DNA of 43,436 nt, taken from contig CAZUVM010000002.1 in NCBI GenBank assembly GCA_964623885.1, positions 1-43,436 of the forward strand, in the 5' to 3' direction. Below, in pieces: positions 1 through 8,340 of the stretch (positions within the stretch are counted from its first letter, which is position 1; each line of letters starts with the position of its first letter). The stretch comes from CAZUVM01 sp964623885 (GTDB lineage Bacteria; Verrucomicrobiota; Verrucomicrobiia; Limisphaerales; UBA8199). Position numbers and translations under genes: made by a program. Below the pieces are notes generated by a model. It was not told where the DNA came from. It worked only from the letters and a program-made list of their open reading frames with translations, and searched no databases.

Positions 1-808
1 TTCGGTCAATTTCGCTAGCGGCGATATCCGTGCTTCGGCTGGTCAGACGGTCCAAATCCCCGTTACCGCCGCCGTGTTCGGCAGCTATCCGCTGCGCGTG
101 TTGATGCTCGGATTGACCGTCCAACCGCTCGACGGTTCGCCTGCCCTTACGGCACCCGTTAGCTTCACTCCGAATAGCGCGCTGGGTGCTCCTTCCATCG
201 TGACCAGCACCGGCAATGGCAATTATGCCGCGACCTGGCTCAACAACAGCATTGCAGGACTGACTGGCAATGCCGTGCTAGGCACGTTGACCGTTCAGGT
301 ACCGGCGGGCGCTCCCGCAAGCGCCGCTTACGCGATCCATTTCGATCACGCTTCGGCTTCGCCCAACGGCATTGCGCCATTCCCGAAACAAACTACGACC
401 GGTCTGATCCTATTGTCAGACCGTTCCAGCTCGATCTATGGCGACAGCATCCCGGATTCGTGGCGTCTACGCTACTTCGGGACCGTCTATAACATCCTTT
501 CCCAGGCCTCGGCTGACGCCGACGGTGATGGAATGAATAACGCCCAGGAATACATCGCGGGCACTGACCCGACGGATCGGGCCTCGGTGTTGACGTCCTC
601 GACGACGCGCACCGACGCTACCTCCGCTCAGGATTGTGTTGTGCGGTGGCCCAGCGTTGCCGGCAAACAGTATGTGATTCAACGCTCCTCGAGCCTGTTC
701 GGCGGTTGGACCGCTATTGCGACTAACATTGGCACCGGCGGCACGATGGAATTTCATGACACCAACGGTGGTAGCACTCGTTACTACCGCGTGAGCGTTG
801 GTCAATAA
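1..808 (+). CDS. C-terminal part of a large secreted protein with cohesin-like and calcium-binding TSP3-type segments (5' end outside window)
   Basis: The reading frame is open from the window edge (first full codon at base 2) to TAA at 806-808, so only the last ~268 residues are visible. The first ~115 residues (GDIRASAGQTVQIPV, later LGTLTVQVPAGAP and YAIHFDHASASPNG) look like a cohesin-type beta-sandwich. Next comes a short Asp-rich segment, DADGDGMNNAQEYIAGTDP, which matches the thrombospondin type 3/EF-hand-like calcium repeats common in verrucomicrobial exported proteins. The C-terminal ~80 residues (VIQRSSSLFGGWTAIAT ... RYYRVSVGQ) form another beta-rich module typical of the ends of such proteins. 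The function is unknown; surface display or adhesion is inference. It is convergent with the debranching-enzyme gene and is followed by a strong terminator. Confidence 0.7.
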   Translation, partial: SVNFASGDIRASAGQTVQIPVTAAVFGSYPLRVLMLGLTVQPLDGSPALTAPVSFTPNSALGAPSIVTSTGNGNYAATWLNNSIAGLTGNAVLGTLTVQVPAGAPASAAYAIHFDHASASPNGIAPFPKQTTTGLILLSDRSSSIYGDSIPDSWRLRYFGTVYNILSQASADADGDGMNNAQEYIAGTDPTDRASVLTSSTTRTDATSAQDCVVRWPSVAGKQYVIQRSSSLFGGWTAIATNIGTGGTMEFHDTNGGSTRYYRVSVGQ

Positions 809-838
809 CGAGTTTTCCCGAACTCCTCGCACAACAAC

Positions 839-870
839 ACGGCGCGCTGCACCCAGCGCGCCGTTTCTTT
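839..870 (+). terminator. Rho-independent terminator of the secreted-protein gene
   Basis: Perfect 11-bp stem ACGGCGCGCTG (839-849) / CAGCGCGCCGT (854-864) with the 4-nt loop CACC, followed by TTCTTT. It lies 30 bp after the TAA at 808 and between two convergent genes, so it may also slow transcripts arriving from the minus-strand gene that ends at 893. Confidence 0.85.
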
Positions 871-892
871 CTACTCAGGGATACAAGGGGCA

Positions 893-3800
893 TCACCTGC
901 CCCGTGCGAGCAATCGCCAAACTCGGAGGGCCTCCGTCGCTGCCCACGCCTGGGCATCGCAGCCGCGAGGTGTATGCGGCGCGTCGCCATCCACGATTTC
1001 CGGGAACTGACCAAGGCAGCCTTCACCCATCAAGCGTGCCATGCTGCCCAAGTACGCTCGTGCGGTGGCCACCGCTTCGGGCGAGAAGTCCCATGCGCGA
1101 GCCAGGGCCTCGCAGAAAGTCGGAAAAGTCCAGGTCCAAGCCGTGCCGTTATGATATGCCGGCTTGCGTCGGGTATCTTCATCGCCTTCATACCGCCCCC
1201 AGTAAGGTTCTTTGGGATTGGATAAAGGACGCCCGTCAGCACTGTGAATCGGCAGTAGGACAGACACAGGCAACGGCGCCAGCGTTCGGAGCGCCCCAGG
1301 TACCACCAGGTGGCGCAGCGCCGGGTAGATGCAAGCTCGCGCCCGCTCAGGGCTCGAAAGTCCCAGACTGACTACGAACAAGTAATTGCTGCGCAACGCA
1401 TCATCAACCGTTGCATTGGCAGCCGATTGACCTGATTTAGCCAGGAGCACGTCCGCATAGTACCCCTGCCCTTCCCGCCAAAAGTATTGATCGAGTGAAG
1501 CCATTGCCCGCTGCGACAAAGCCTCGTTAGCTGTTGTCGCCGAATGTCCATCCAACCGCTCCAACTGCTTGAGCAAGCGAATCCAGAGCGCCTGTATTTC
1601 CACCGGATAACCCTCGCGCGGCGTACCGGCAGGATAATTGGTGTCCATCCAGGTGAAATGACCTGGACTCCAGATAAGTGCGGAACTGCTATCCATGCGA
1701 ATTCCGTTAGGTGTGCCGCGAACATAATTCAACACGATGTTCTCGAGGACCTGCAGCAGAGTGCGTCCCGCGCTGTCCACGCGCGTTTGGTAAAGCTCGC
1801 GCACGGCGGCTTCAGAGCCTTCGAGACGACAATGCTCGGCAAGCTCCTCACAAACCAATCCGAACCAGAGGGGTGCGTCCGAGGTATCCCGATTGCCGGC
1901 ATCTTCGCCAAAGATCGTGTTCGGCAACGTGCCGTTTTGTTCGAACCTGGCAAACGTGATCAGCAATTGTTTGACTTCATTCGCCAAACCTGCAGCCAGC
2001 AACCCGCGAGCGCAAATAAACGTGTCGCGTCCCCAATCCAGGAACCAGGGATACCCTGCAATCACCGTTTTGCCTTCGCCACGCCGGACGACGAACGCCT
2101 GTATCGCTCGCCGGAGTTGCTCCTCAAAATACACTTCGGCGCGCGGCTTCGCTCCACCAGTGCCTTGCATTTGACCCAATCTCAAGTCTCCGGCATTCGT
2201 AAATGAGTTGCGGAAGCATTCGAGTTCTTCGAGCTTTGGATCCGTCGGTTCCGCCGTTATCACCAGCAGGGCATTGCTGCCTTTGGGCAATGGCAACTCG
2301 AACCACCCAGGGCTGTAGGCGTCGCCGGAGCCGGTTTGGCCCCGGCTTTCTTCGACTGGATGCGGGAGATTCTCGCTCCATTCGGGCTGCGGATGGTATA
2401 TCCCTCGATCGGCGTAAATCCGCAGATGCCGATCGTGCGACGGAGCAAATGCGAAACCGCAAGCTTTGCTCAGCGGCCGGATGTGAGAAGCGAAATGGTG
2501 CTCCGTGCCTCCATTGCGCTTGGTTTCCCAATGAAAGTTGCGGTCCTCGATATCCACACGCACCGTCAGCCTGACATCCGCTTCGCCAGGAAGCTGTTTG
2601 CCGCTGGCCATCTCTGCTGTGGGGCTGCTGAAATGAAATAACGTGGTGTTATGCCCGGGCAACATACCCGCGCAAATTCGAATCTCTACCATTCGACCGT
2701 CGCCCGCCGGGGCGACGTAATGCCAAATAGCTGGCGGTCCGGCTTCGAATCGAGCCAAGGTCCGAAAGTCGAGCGGCGAAATAAAGCCGTCCGCATTAAC
2801 CCACACACGAATTCGTTTCGCAAAAACGTGGCGGTCCACAGGCAGTGTTGGATGCAGGTTCGCGCCTAACACACAATCGTATTTCGACTGCACGCGGCCC
2901 AAATCGACGCGCAATCGTGCCATTGCGCCTCGACCATTCGTGAGCAGCACCAGATCCGTTGCGCGTGTTGAGGCGGGCACAAAATCCGGCTCCGTCGATA
3001 GAAAACGAATCCCGGCGTCGACGTGTTGGTCCTTTTCTGTGTACCGCTCGAGCATCAGCCTGGCATCCGTAGCGGTTTGCCGGGGTGCAAAACCAGCGAC
3101 ATGGCAGCCGCTGGCAGCAATGGATTCGACATGGCGGGACGCGCTGCCGTCGGCGAAGCTCAACAAGGCGCGAAATGGCACCGTATCCTGCACCAACAGC
3201 CAATGTGTCGGCGGCACCAAGGTCACGCGGCACGCATCAACCGGCGCCCATTTCACCACCCGAAGGCCTGCGTGGAAATCAGCCGGTCTCGGCGCGTCGG
3301 TTGCGGGACCTAGGTCTGTTTCGAGAGTCCGGGCGAGAAACCTCACCGGCGATTGGTCGACTTCTCCGGCGGTTGCTCTCCAGTCAAATTTACCGATTGC
3401 TTCGACGGGTGTAATGCTGCTTCGAGCCCATAGTCCCCACGCAGCCCGCGCCCGCGCGCGCCGGTATTCCTCGCCGTGCAATCCTTTTGGTGCCGGCGCC
3501 GCGGACAGACAAAACACCGCACCGGGATCAAGGCTGCAAAACCATTTCATTTCGGTACGCCTCCGCAATTCGGGCAAGGCCTGGCCTAATAAATCGACCC
3601 AATTGGTCAGGCCCTCACCCCGTTTGGATGACACGGCGACGGGACTGTTTGGCAACTCTATGTCCAGGCTATGGCCGTGTTCGACATCAGTATTGATCAG
3701 CACTAACACGGCATCCAGCTCATCTTCCGATTCACGCCACAAGGCGTAAACGGGCGAGCTCATCGGGCTGAGCCGCAGGAGTCGCGCGCCATCAAAAAAG

Positions 3801-5338
3801 CAAGGGTGTTCGGCCAACAACCGAGCGAGTCCGCCTAATTCAGTCACTAGGTTCTCACTGGCACCCCAGGCCAACCCGGTACACCCATGGACGAGGATTT
3901 TCTCCAGTGCCAGCCATTCCACGCCGCAGGTATAACCGAAACCGCCGCTGACACTCGTCAATCCGCAAAGACGGTTCCGAAGCAAGGACCAGGTTCGTCC
4001 TTTGCTCGCCAAGCGCTCATTATCGTGTGTCTCACTATAATGTACTAACAAACCAGTCCGTCCGGTTTGCTTCATGCTGTGGTCGAGATAGCCGGCAACC
4101 TGGTGAGCAGAATAGTTTTGGAATAACTCCGAATAGGCCCACTGCATTCCACCTTCGGTCAGCAGCGCCTCGGTTGCTTCCCAGGCGCCGCCCAGCCCTT
4201 CCAGCAAAAAGATGGTCTCCGGATATTCCTGCTGAACGCGGGCAACAATATACTGCCACGTCGCTACCGGTACTTTGTAACCGGCATCGCACCGGAAGCC
4301 ATCCACGCCACGACGGCACCAGGTCAAAAACATTTCCGCCAACTCGTCCCACAGCTGCACATTTTCGTGTTTCAGCTCGACGAGATCTTCCCAAGTGACG
4401 CTCCATGCGCCGGGACTGGCGAAACGGCCGTCCGGGTGGCGTAAAAACCACTGCGGGCGGTTTTCCTGAAGCACTGAGCCCCAGCCGGTGTGATTGATCA
4501 CGATATCCAGCAATACCCGCCCGCCTTCGCGGTGCGCCTGATATGTTAATTCCCGGAACTGGTCGATGCCCGTGGTCCGTTTATCGAATATCACGAGCGC
4601 AGGGTCGATCGCCGTCAAATCCAATGCGGCATAAGGGCTGCCAAACCGCCCAAATCGCGCGTACGTGGTTGGGGTCGGATGAACCGGCAGCAAATGCAAA
4701 ATGCGGCAGCCGAGGGACCGAAAGATATGGGGCAACTCGAGTGTCAGTTCTCGCAATTTGCCCGAAGGGGGCACGACCGTGTACCCGCCCGCATCCAGGG
4801 GGGCCACAGCACGCTCCAACTCTACATCCCGGGTGCTCCGCGCTGCCTTGGTTTTGCCAAATAATCGTGGGAAAGCGCAGTAGATTATATTCGCGGTGCG
4901 ATAGCGGTCCGGATGCACCGCAATGCCTACATCCGGCCCAGCGGGCCAGTGCTGCCAGCCCCGGCGATCGATCAGGTATGCCTTGGCTTTGAAATAACCA
5001 ACCTCAGCCAGGGGCAGGTCGAGTTCCCAGCCCCCTGCCGATGAGCTCATCGGCAGATCGCGCCAGGAAGCTCCGGCTTGTCCTGGTCCGCCCATGTGTG
5101 CCTGCACAATCTCACGGCGCAGCTGATCGCCGCGGCCCAAATTCGTGCGCAACACGGCCCGCCATTCCTCCGGCGGCCGGCGTCCGCCTGCATACTGGAT
5201 CAGGAATTGAACCGAATCGCCGACGTAGCGCTGCAAGCGCTCACCAGGCGCCGGCCTCATGGTCGGCACCGGCGTTTCCATGGAAAACAGTGTCTCAGTT
5301 GTGGATCTTGGGTCTTCAAATCCCGAGGCTCCGTCCAA
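893..5338 (-). CDS. Bifunctional glycogen debranching enzyme: GH13 glucanotransferase-like domain fused to GH133 amylo-alpha-1,6-glucosidase
   Basis: A 1481-residue protein whose length and domain order resemble eukaryotic glycogen debranching enzyme. Residues ~35-160 form an N-terminal beta domain. Residues ~185-560 are a GH13 barrel with region I DIVINH (D278-H283), region II GFRCD (nucleophile D351), region III FLLE (E380) and region IV THDNE (H438-D439). A long central region follows. Residues ~1060-1481 are the GH133 (GDE_C) glucosidase, with WFLDWGRDTF (~1099), DTSDAPLWF, GYPVEIQALW, YHNGTAWTW and GDAPHTPRGCDAQAW. Expected role: transfer of maltosyl units and release of the 1,6-linked glucose during cytoplasmic glycogen breakdown. 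The annotated start is TTG at 5338. An ATG at 5281 (METPVP) leaves all domains intact and is at least as plausible, because neither start has a clear ribosome binding site. No other glycogen gene is nearby. The domain calls are firm; possession of both activities is inferred from the motifs. Confidence 0.9.
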   Translation of the reverse strand: MDGASGFEDPRSTTETLFSMETPVPTMRPAPGERLQRYVGDSVQFLIQYAGGRRPPEEWRAVLRTNLGRGDQLRREIVQAHMGGPGQAGASWRDLPMSSSAGGWELDLPLAEVGYFKAKAYLIDRRGWQHWPAGPDVGIAVHPDRYRTANIIYCAFPRLFGKTKAARSTRDVELERAVAPLDAGGYTVVPPSGKLRELTLELPHIFRSLGCRILHLLPVHPTPTTYARFGRFGSPYAALDLTAIDPALVIFDKRTTGIDQFRELTYQAHREGGRVLLDIVINHTGWGSVLQENRPQWFLRHPDGRFASPGAWSVTWEDLVELKHENVQLWDELAEMFLTWCRRGVDGFRCDAGYKVPVATWQYIVARVQQEYPETIFLLEGLGGAWEATEALLTEGGMQWAYSELFQNYSAHQVAGYLDHSMKQTGRTGLLVHYSETHDNERLASKGRTWSLLRNRLCGLTSVSGGFGYTCGVEWLALEKILVHGCTGLAWGASENLVTELGGLARLLAEHPCFFDGARLLRLSPMSSPVYALWRESEDELDAVLVLINTDVEHGHSLDIELPNSPVAVSSKRGEGLTNWVDLLGQALPELRRRTEMKWFCSLDPGAVFCLSAAPAPKGLHGEEYRRARARAAWGLWARSSITPVEAIGKFDWRATAGEVDQSPVRFLARTLETDLGPATDAPRPADFHAGLRVVKWAPVDACRVTLVPPTHWLLVQDTVPFRALLSFADGSASRHVESIAASGCHVAGFAPRQTATDARLMLERYTEKDQHVDAGIRFLSTEPDFVPASTRATDLVLLTNGRGAMARLRVDLGRVQSKYDCVLGANLHPTLPVDRHVFAKRIRVWVNADGFISPLDFRTLARFEAGPPAIWHYVAPAGDGRMVEIRICAGMLPGHNTTLFHFSSPTAEMASGKQLPGEADVRLTVRVDIEDRNFHWETKRNGGTEHHFASHIRPLSKACGFAFAPSHDRHLRIYADRGIYHPQPEWSENLPHPVEESRGQTGSGDAYSPGWFELPLPKGSNALLVITAEPTDPKLEELECFRNSFTNAGDLRLGQMQGTGGAKPRAEVYFEEQLRRAIQAFVVRRGEGKTVIAGYPWFLDWGRDTFICARGLLAAGLANEVKQLLITFARFEQNGTLPNTIFGEDAGNRDTSDAPLWFGLVCEELAEHCRLEGSEAAVRELYQTRVDSAGRTLLQVLENIVLNYVRGTPNGIRMDSSSALIWSPGHFTWMDTNYPAGTPREGYPVEIQALWIRLLKQLERLDGHSATTANEALSQRAMASLDQYFWREGQGYYADVLLAKSGQSAANATVDDALRSNYLFVVSLGLSSPERARACIYPALRHLVVPGALRTLAPLPVSVLLPIHSADGRPLSNPKEPYWGRYEGDEDTRRKPAYHNGTAWTWTFPTFCEALARAWDFSPEAVATARAYLGSMARLMGEGCLGQFPEIVDGDAPHTPRGCDAQAWAATEALRVWRLLARGR

Positions 5339-5671
5339 TCAAAATCAAAATAGGATTGGCAGGTTTGCTCCACTTTGCAACTGCCGCCGTGTCTTTTTTG
5401 GGCAGAACTGTCCGATACCGAGTCACCCAATCCGTTTCCGGTCCAGTTTTTAAAGCGCTAACCCCACTTTTCAGGCTAATGAACACCTGCTGGGACCTTT
5501 CCGCGCCGCTGGTTTGGTCCCATGGCCTTAAGGCTTCTGGACCGGTTCACGAATTTCGTTCCTCTTCTCAATTTCTCACAAAAACTGGCCAGAAGTTTGC
5601 TGTTACAATTCTGCCCGAAAGCCTATTCCCTGCTGAGCAGGGGCAGGCATGTATTGATCGGGCGACGCGAC
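5339..5671. other. Divergent intergenic region between the debranching enzyme and the pilus ATPase locus
   Basis: This 333-bp gap separates two divergent starts. It holds a sigma-54-like site at 5586-5601 (listed separately). An in-frame extension of the downstream gene back to ATG 5522 exists but reads like leader sequence, not family sequence. I see no other clear hairpin, repeat or RNA gene in it. Confidence 0.5.
5586..5601 (+). promoter_or_regulatory. Candidate sigma-54 promoter for the pilus ATPase locus
   Basis: TGGCCAGAAGTTTGCT fits the -24/-12 pattern: GG and GC separated by exactly 10 nt, with a TTGC box at -12. It lies 70 bp before the chosen start at 5672. Sigma-54 control of type IV pilus genes is known in several bacteria. 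No enhancer-binding protein gene is in the window, so this rests on the motif and context only. Confidence 0.4.
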
Positions 5672-6526
5672 ATGAGTACGGCCACAACTTTAAGCCCGAG
5701 CGAAGAGGCACAATTGGCTCAAACGATTGAGATGTTCGAGGTGATCACTCAATCTCAGCCTCTGGATTATCAGTCGCTCGAAATCCTCAAGGAAGCATAT
5801 TCGAAGCTTGGCCGCGAAACCGAGGTAATCGGCACTTCCAAACGGATCGCTCAAGCTTACGTTCAGATGGGGCAACTCTCCTCCGCCATTCTCGAATACG
5901 AAACCATCCTTCAACGGTTCCCCAACGATCCGGATGTCCAGGCCGCCCTGCAGGAGATCGAGAAAAAGGCCAATAATTTTCCCATCGAGGCAATGCCCGA
6001 TGCCACAACGCACACGCGACGCAGCGGCGATACCATAATGTTCTCGAAGCCCACGGGCCGCAGTTCGGGTATCGAAGTCGAAGACGGCCGGCGTGCGATG
6101 CATAAGCTTTTTGTTGACAGCAAAACGATTTCCGGAGGTGACTTCGATCTGTGTTGGCCCAAGCCCGATTTATCCCAACCTCCTCAAGGCGTGGTTGAAC
6201 CATTCATTCAGGTGCTGGCCGACAAAGGCATCCTCGTCGTTGAGAAAGCGTTGAAGCTGTTGTCGGACAAGTCCCGGTCAGCGTATTTGCCTTTAAATCA
6301 TTATGATATCGATATGGACCTCGCACGGAGTTTCCCGGCAGCAGCATGCCAGCGGTGGTGCGTCCTGCCGTTTGATCGGATGAGCAAGTCCATTCTCGTG
6401 GCGACAGCCAATCCCTTTAACCAGCAAGCGGCCAAGGAACTGGCCGAAGCCACCAGCAATCGATTGCTTTACTACCTGGTCCCACCGACGGAGTTGACCA
6501 AGAACATCCGCAAGGTTTTCCGTTAA
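5672..6526 (+). CDS. TPR-MshEN protein, partner of the pilus/type II secretion ATPase
   Basis: A 284-residue protein starting at ATG 5672 (MSTATTLSP). The frame continues upstream to ATG 5522, but the extra 50 residues resemble no domain and would cover the sigma-54-like site. Residues ~8-95 form helical TPR-like pairs (LEILKEAYSKLGRETEVI, then AYVQMGQLSSAILEYETILQRFP). Residues ~170-284 match the MshEN/GspE N-terminal fold (ALKLLSDK, CVLPFDRMSKSILVATANPFNQQAAKELAEAT), which in related ATPases can bind cyclic-di-GMP. There is no ATPase domain. The gene ends 9 bp before pilB and is probably co-transcribed with it. A scaffold or regulatory role at the pilus motor is inference. It has no signal peptide and should be cytoplasmic. 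Confidence 0.7.
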   Translation: MSTATTLSPSEEAQLAQTIEMFEVITQSQPLDYQSLEILKEAYSKLGRETEVIGTSKRIAQAYVQMGQLSSAILEYETILQRFPNDPDVQAALQEIEKKANNFPIEAMPDATTHTRRSGDTIMFSKPTGRSSGIEVEDGRRAMHKLFVDSKTISGGDFDLCWPKPDLSQPPQGVVEPFIQVLADKGILVVEKALKLLSDKSRSAYLPLNHYDIDMDLARSFPAAACQRWCVLPFDRMSKSILVATANPFNQQAAKELAEATSNRLLYYLVPPTELTKNIRKVFR

Positions 6527-6535
6527 ACTCATCTC

Positions 6536-8284
6536 ATGCCTCCGGTAAAAACTTTTGGCGAACGTATCGCGGACGCTCTCGTCGAAGACGGGTTGCTCAA
6601 CACGCGGCAAGTCGAAGAATTGCTCGAACAGCAAAAGCGCGAAGGCACGCGCCTGCTCAAGCTTCTGCTGGAAAAGGCATACGTCAGCGAACAGGACATG
6701 GCCATTTCCATGGGCCGCGTTCTGAACGTGCCGCCCATCAACCTCGCCCGCATCCAAATCCCGATGGACGTGGCCGATCTGCTGCCGCGGGAGATTGCCC
6801 ACAACTACAAAGTCGTTCCCGTCTCTCGCCTCGAAAACAAGCTCTTCCTGGCAATGGCCGACCCGCTCAACGTCCTCGCCATCGACGACGTCAAGCGGAT
6901 CACTCATCTCGAAGTCGCCCCGCTCATCGCCGCCGAAAAAGGCATTCTCGACAAACTGGCCAGTCTCGATTCGGCCAAGAGCGGCAGCATGGAGGACATC
7001 ATCAAGGATGCCGCCCAACAGGAACAGCGCCAAAAGGAAGAGGAACCGGAAAACATTGAAGTCTCGCGCGATAGCGCCATCGAGGAAGTCAACCTTGACC
7101 AGTTGGCCGCCTCGAGCGAGGAAGCCCCGGTCATTAAGCTGGCCAATCTCATTCTAGTGCAGGCCGTCAAGGACCACTGCAGTGACGTGCACATCGAGCC
7201 GTTTGAAAAGGGCATGCGCCTGCGTTACCGCATCGATGGTGTGCTCGTCGATGCCACGCCGCCCCCCAAGCAGATGCAGCTCGCCCTGGCTTCGCGCTTC
7301 AAAATCATGAGCTGCCTCGATATCGCCGAACGCCGCCTCCCTCAGGACGGCCGTATGCGCATCCGCGTCGGCGGCAAGGACTACGACCTGCGTGTCTCGG
7401 TCATGCCCACGGTCCACGGCGAAAAGATCGTTCTCCGTCTGCTCGATAAATCCAACCTCTCGGCCAGCATCGACAAACTCGGGCTGGACTCCGACACTTT
7501 CTCTCAGTTCAAAGCCGCGGTTGATGCGCCGCACGGGCTGATCCTGGTCACGGGTCCCACCGGCTCAGGCAAGACGACCACGCTTTATTCGGCGCTCAAT
7601 GAGCTGAACAACCCTGTTTATAATATTGTGACCGTTGAGGACCCGGTCGAATTCCAAGTACCCGGGATCAATCAGGTTCCGGTGAAAAAGGAAATCGGTC
7701 TGAGTTTTGCCAATGCGCTCCGCTCCATCCTCCGCCAGGACCCCGACATTATAATGATCGGCGAAATCCGCGATACGGAAACGGCTGAGATCGCGGTCGA
7801 GGCCGCCCTGACCGGCCACCAGGTCTTGAGCACGATGCACTGCAATGACGCCCCCGGCGCCATCGCCCGGCTTGATGACATGGGCATCGCCCCATTCCTG
7901 ATCTCCTCGTCCGTCATCCTGGCGTGTGCCCAACGGCTCATGCGCCGCATCTGCTCGCACTGCAAAGAGCCGGTCACATATCCCGCAAAGATGTTCCAGG
8001 ATCTCATGATCGATCCCAGCATTTTTGATGGTTCTCAGCTCTTCCGTGGTCGCGGCTGCGATCGCTGCAAGAATACCGGGTACTCCGGTCGTCTGGCCAT
8101 CATTGAAGCCATGACCATCTCCGACGAAATTCGCAAGCTCGTCATCGCTCGCGCCAATTCCCGCGAAATGGGCAAAGTCGCCATCGGTCAGGGCATGCGG
8201 ACCCTGCGCATGGTCGCTCTCGATCGCGTCCGTGACGCCGTTTCCACGCTTGAACAAGTCCTGGTCCTGACCTCTTCACATTAA
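6536..8284 (+). CDS. pilB: Type IV pilus assembly / type II secretion ATPase PilB (GspE family)
   Basis: A 582-residue cytoplasmic hexameric ATPase expected to drive pilin polymerisation. Residues 1-~150 form an MshEN N-terminal domain (ERIADALVEDGLLNTRQVEELLEQ). A charged linker (~150-190) is followed by the motor domain: Walker A GPTGSGKTTT at ~340-349, Asp box, Walker B-type DIIMIGEIRD at ~404-413, and the His-box region LTGHQVLSTMH. A zinc-binding tetracysteine (C473-x2-C476 and C508-x2-C511) is present, as in PilB/GspE and unlike PilT. The length is normal for PilB. No pilC, pilT or pilin gene lies within the window, so assignment to PilB rather than GspE is by similarity of motifs. Confidence 0.92.
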   Translation: MPPVKTFGERIADALVEDGLLNTRQVEELLEQQKREGTRLLKLLLEKAYVSEQDMAISMGRVLNVPPINLARIQIPMDVADLLPREIAHNYKVVPVSRLENKLFLAMADPLNVLAIDDVKRITHLEVAPLIAAEKGILDKLASLDSAKSGSMEDIIKDAAQQEQRQKEEEPENIEVSRDSAIEEVNLDQLAASSEEAPVIKLANLILVQAVKDHCSDVHIEPFEKGMRLRYRIDGVLVDATPPPKQMQLALASRFKIMSCLDIAERRLPQDGRMRIRVGGKDYDLRVSVMPTVHGEKIVLRLLDKSNLSASIDKLGLDSDTFSQFKAAVDAPHGLILVTGPTGSGKTTTLYSALNELNNPVYNIVTVEDPVEFQVPGINQVPVKKEIGLSFANALRSILRQDPDIIMIGEIRDTETAEIAVEAALTGHQVLSTMHCNDAPGAIARLDDMGIAPFLISSSVILACAQRLMRRICSHCKEPVTYPAKMFQDLMIDPSIFDGSQLFRGRGCDRCKNTGYSGRLAIIEAMTISDEIRKLVIARANSREMGKVAIGQGMRTLRMVALDRVRDAVSTLEQVLVLTSSH

Positions 8285-8340
8285 CACCAGTGGTGGAGAT
8301 TTGATTTTCCGCCCACACTGGCGTAAAGGAACAACTTGAA

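Noticed and set aside
8287..8321. CCAGTG/CACTGG inverted repeat between pilB and moeA as a terminator
   Set aside because: The stem is 6 bp with a 23-nt loop and no T-run follows, so it is too weak to call.
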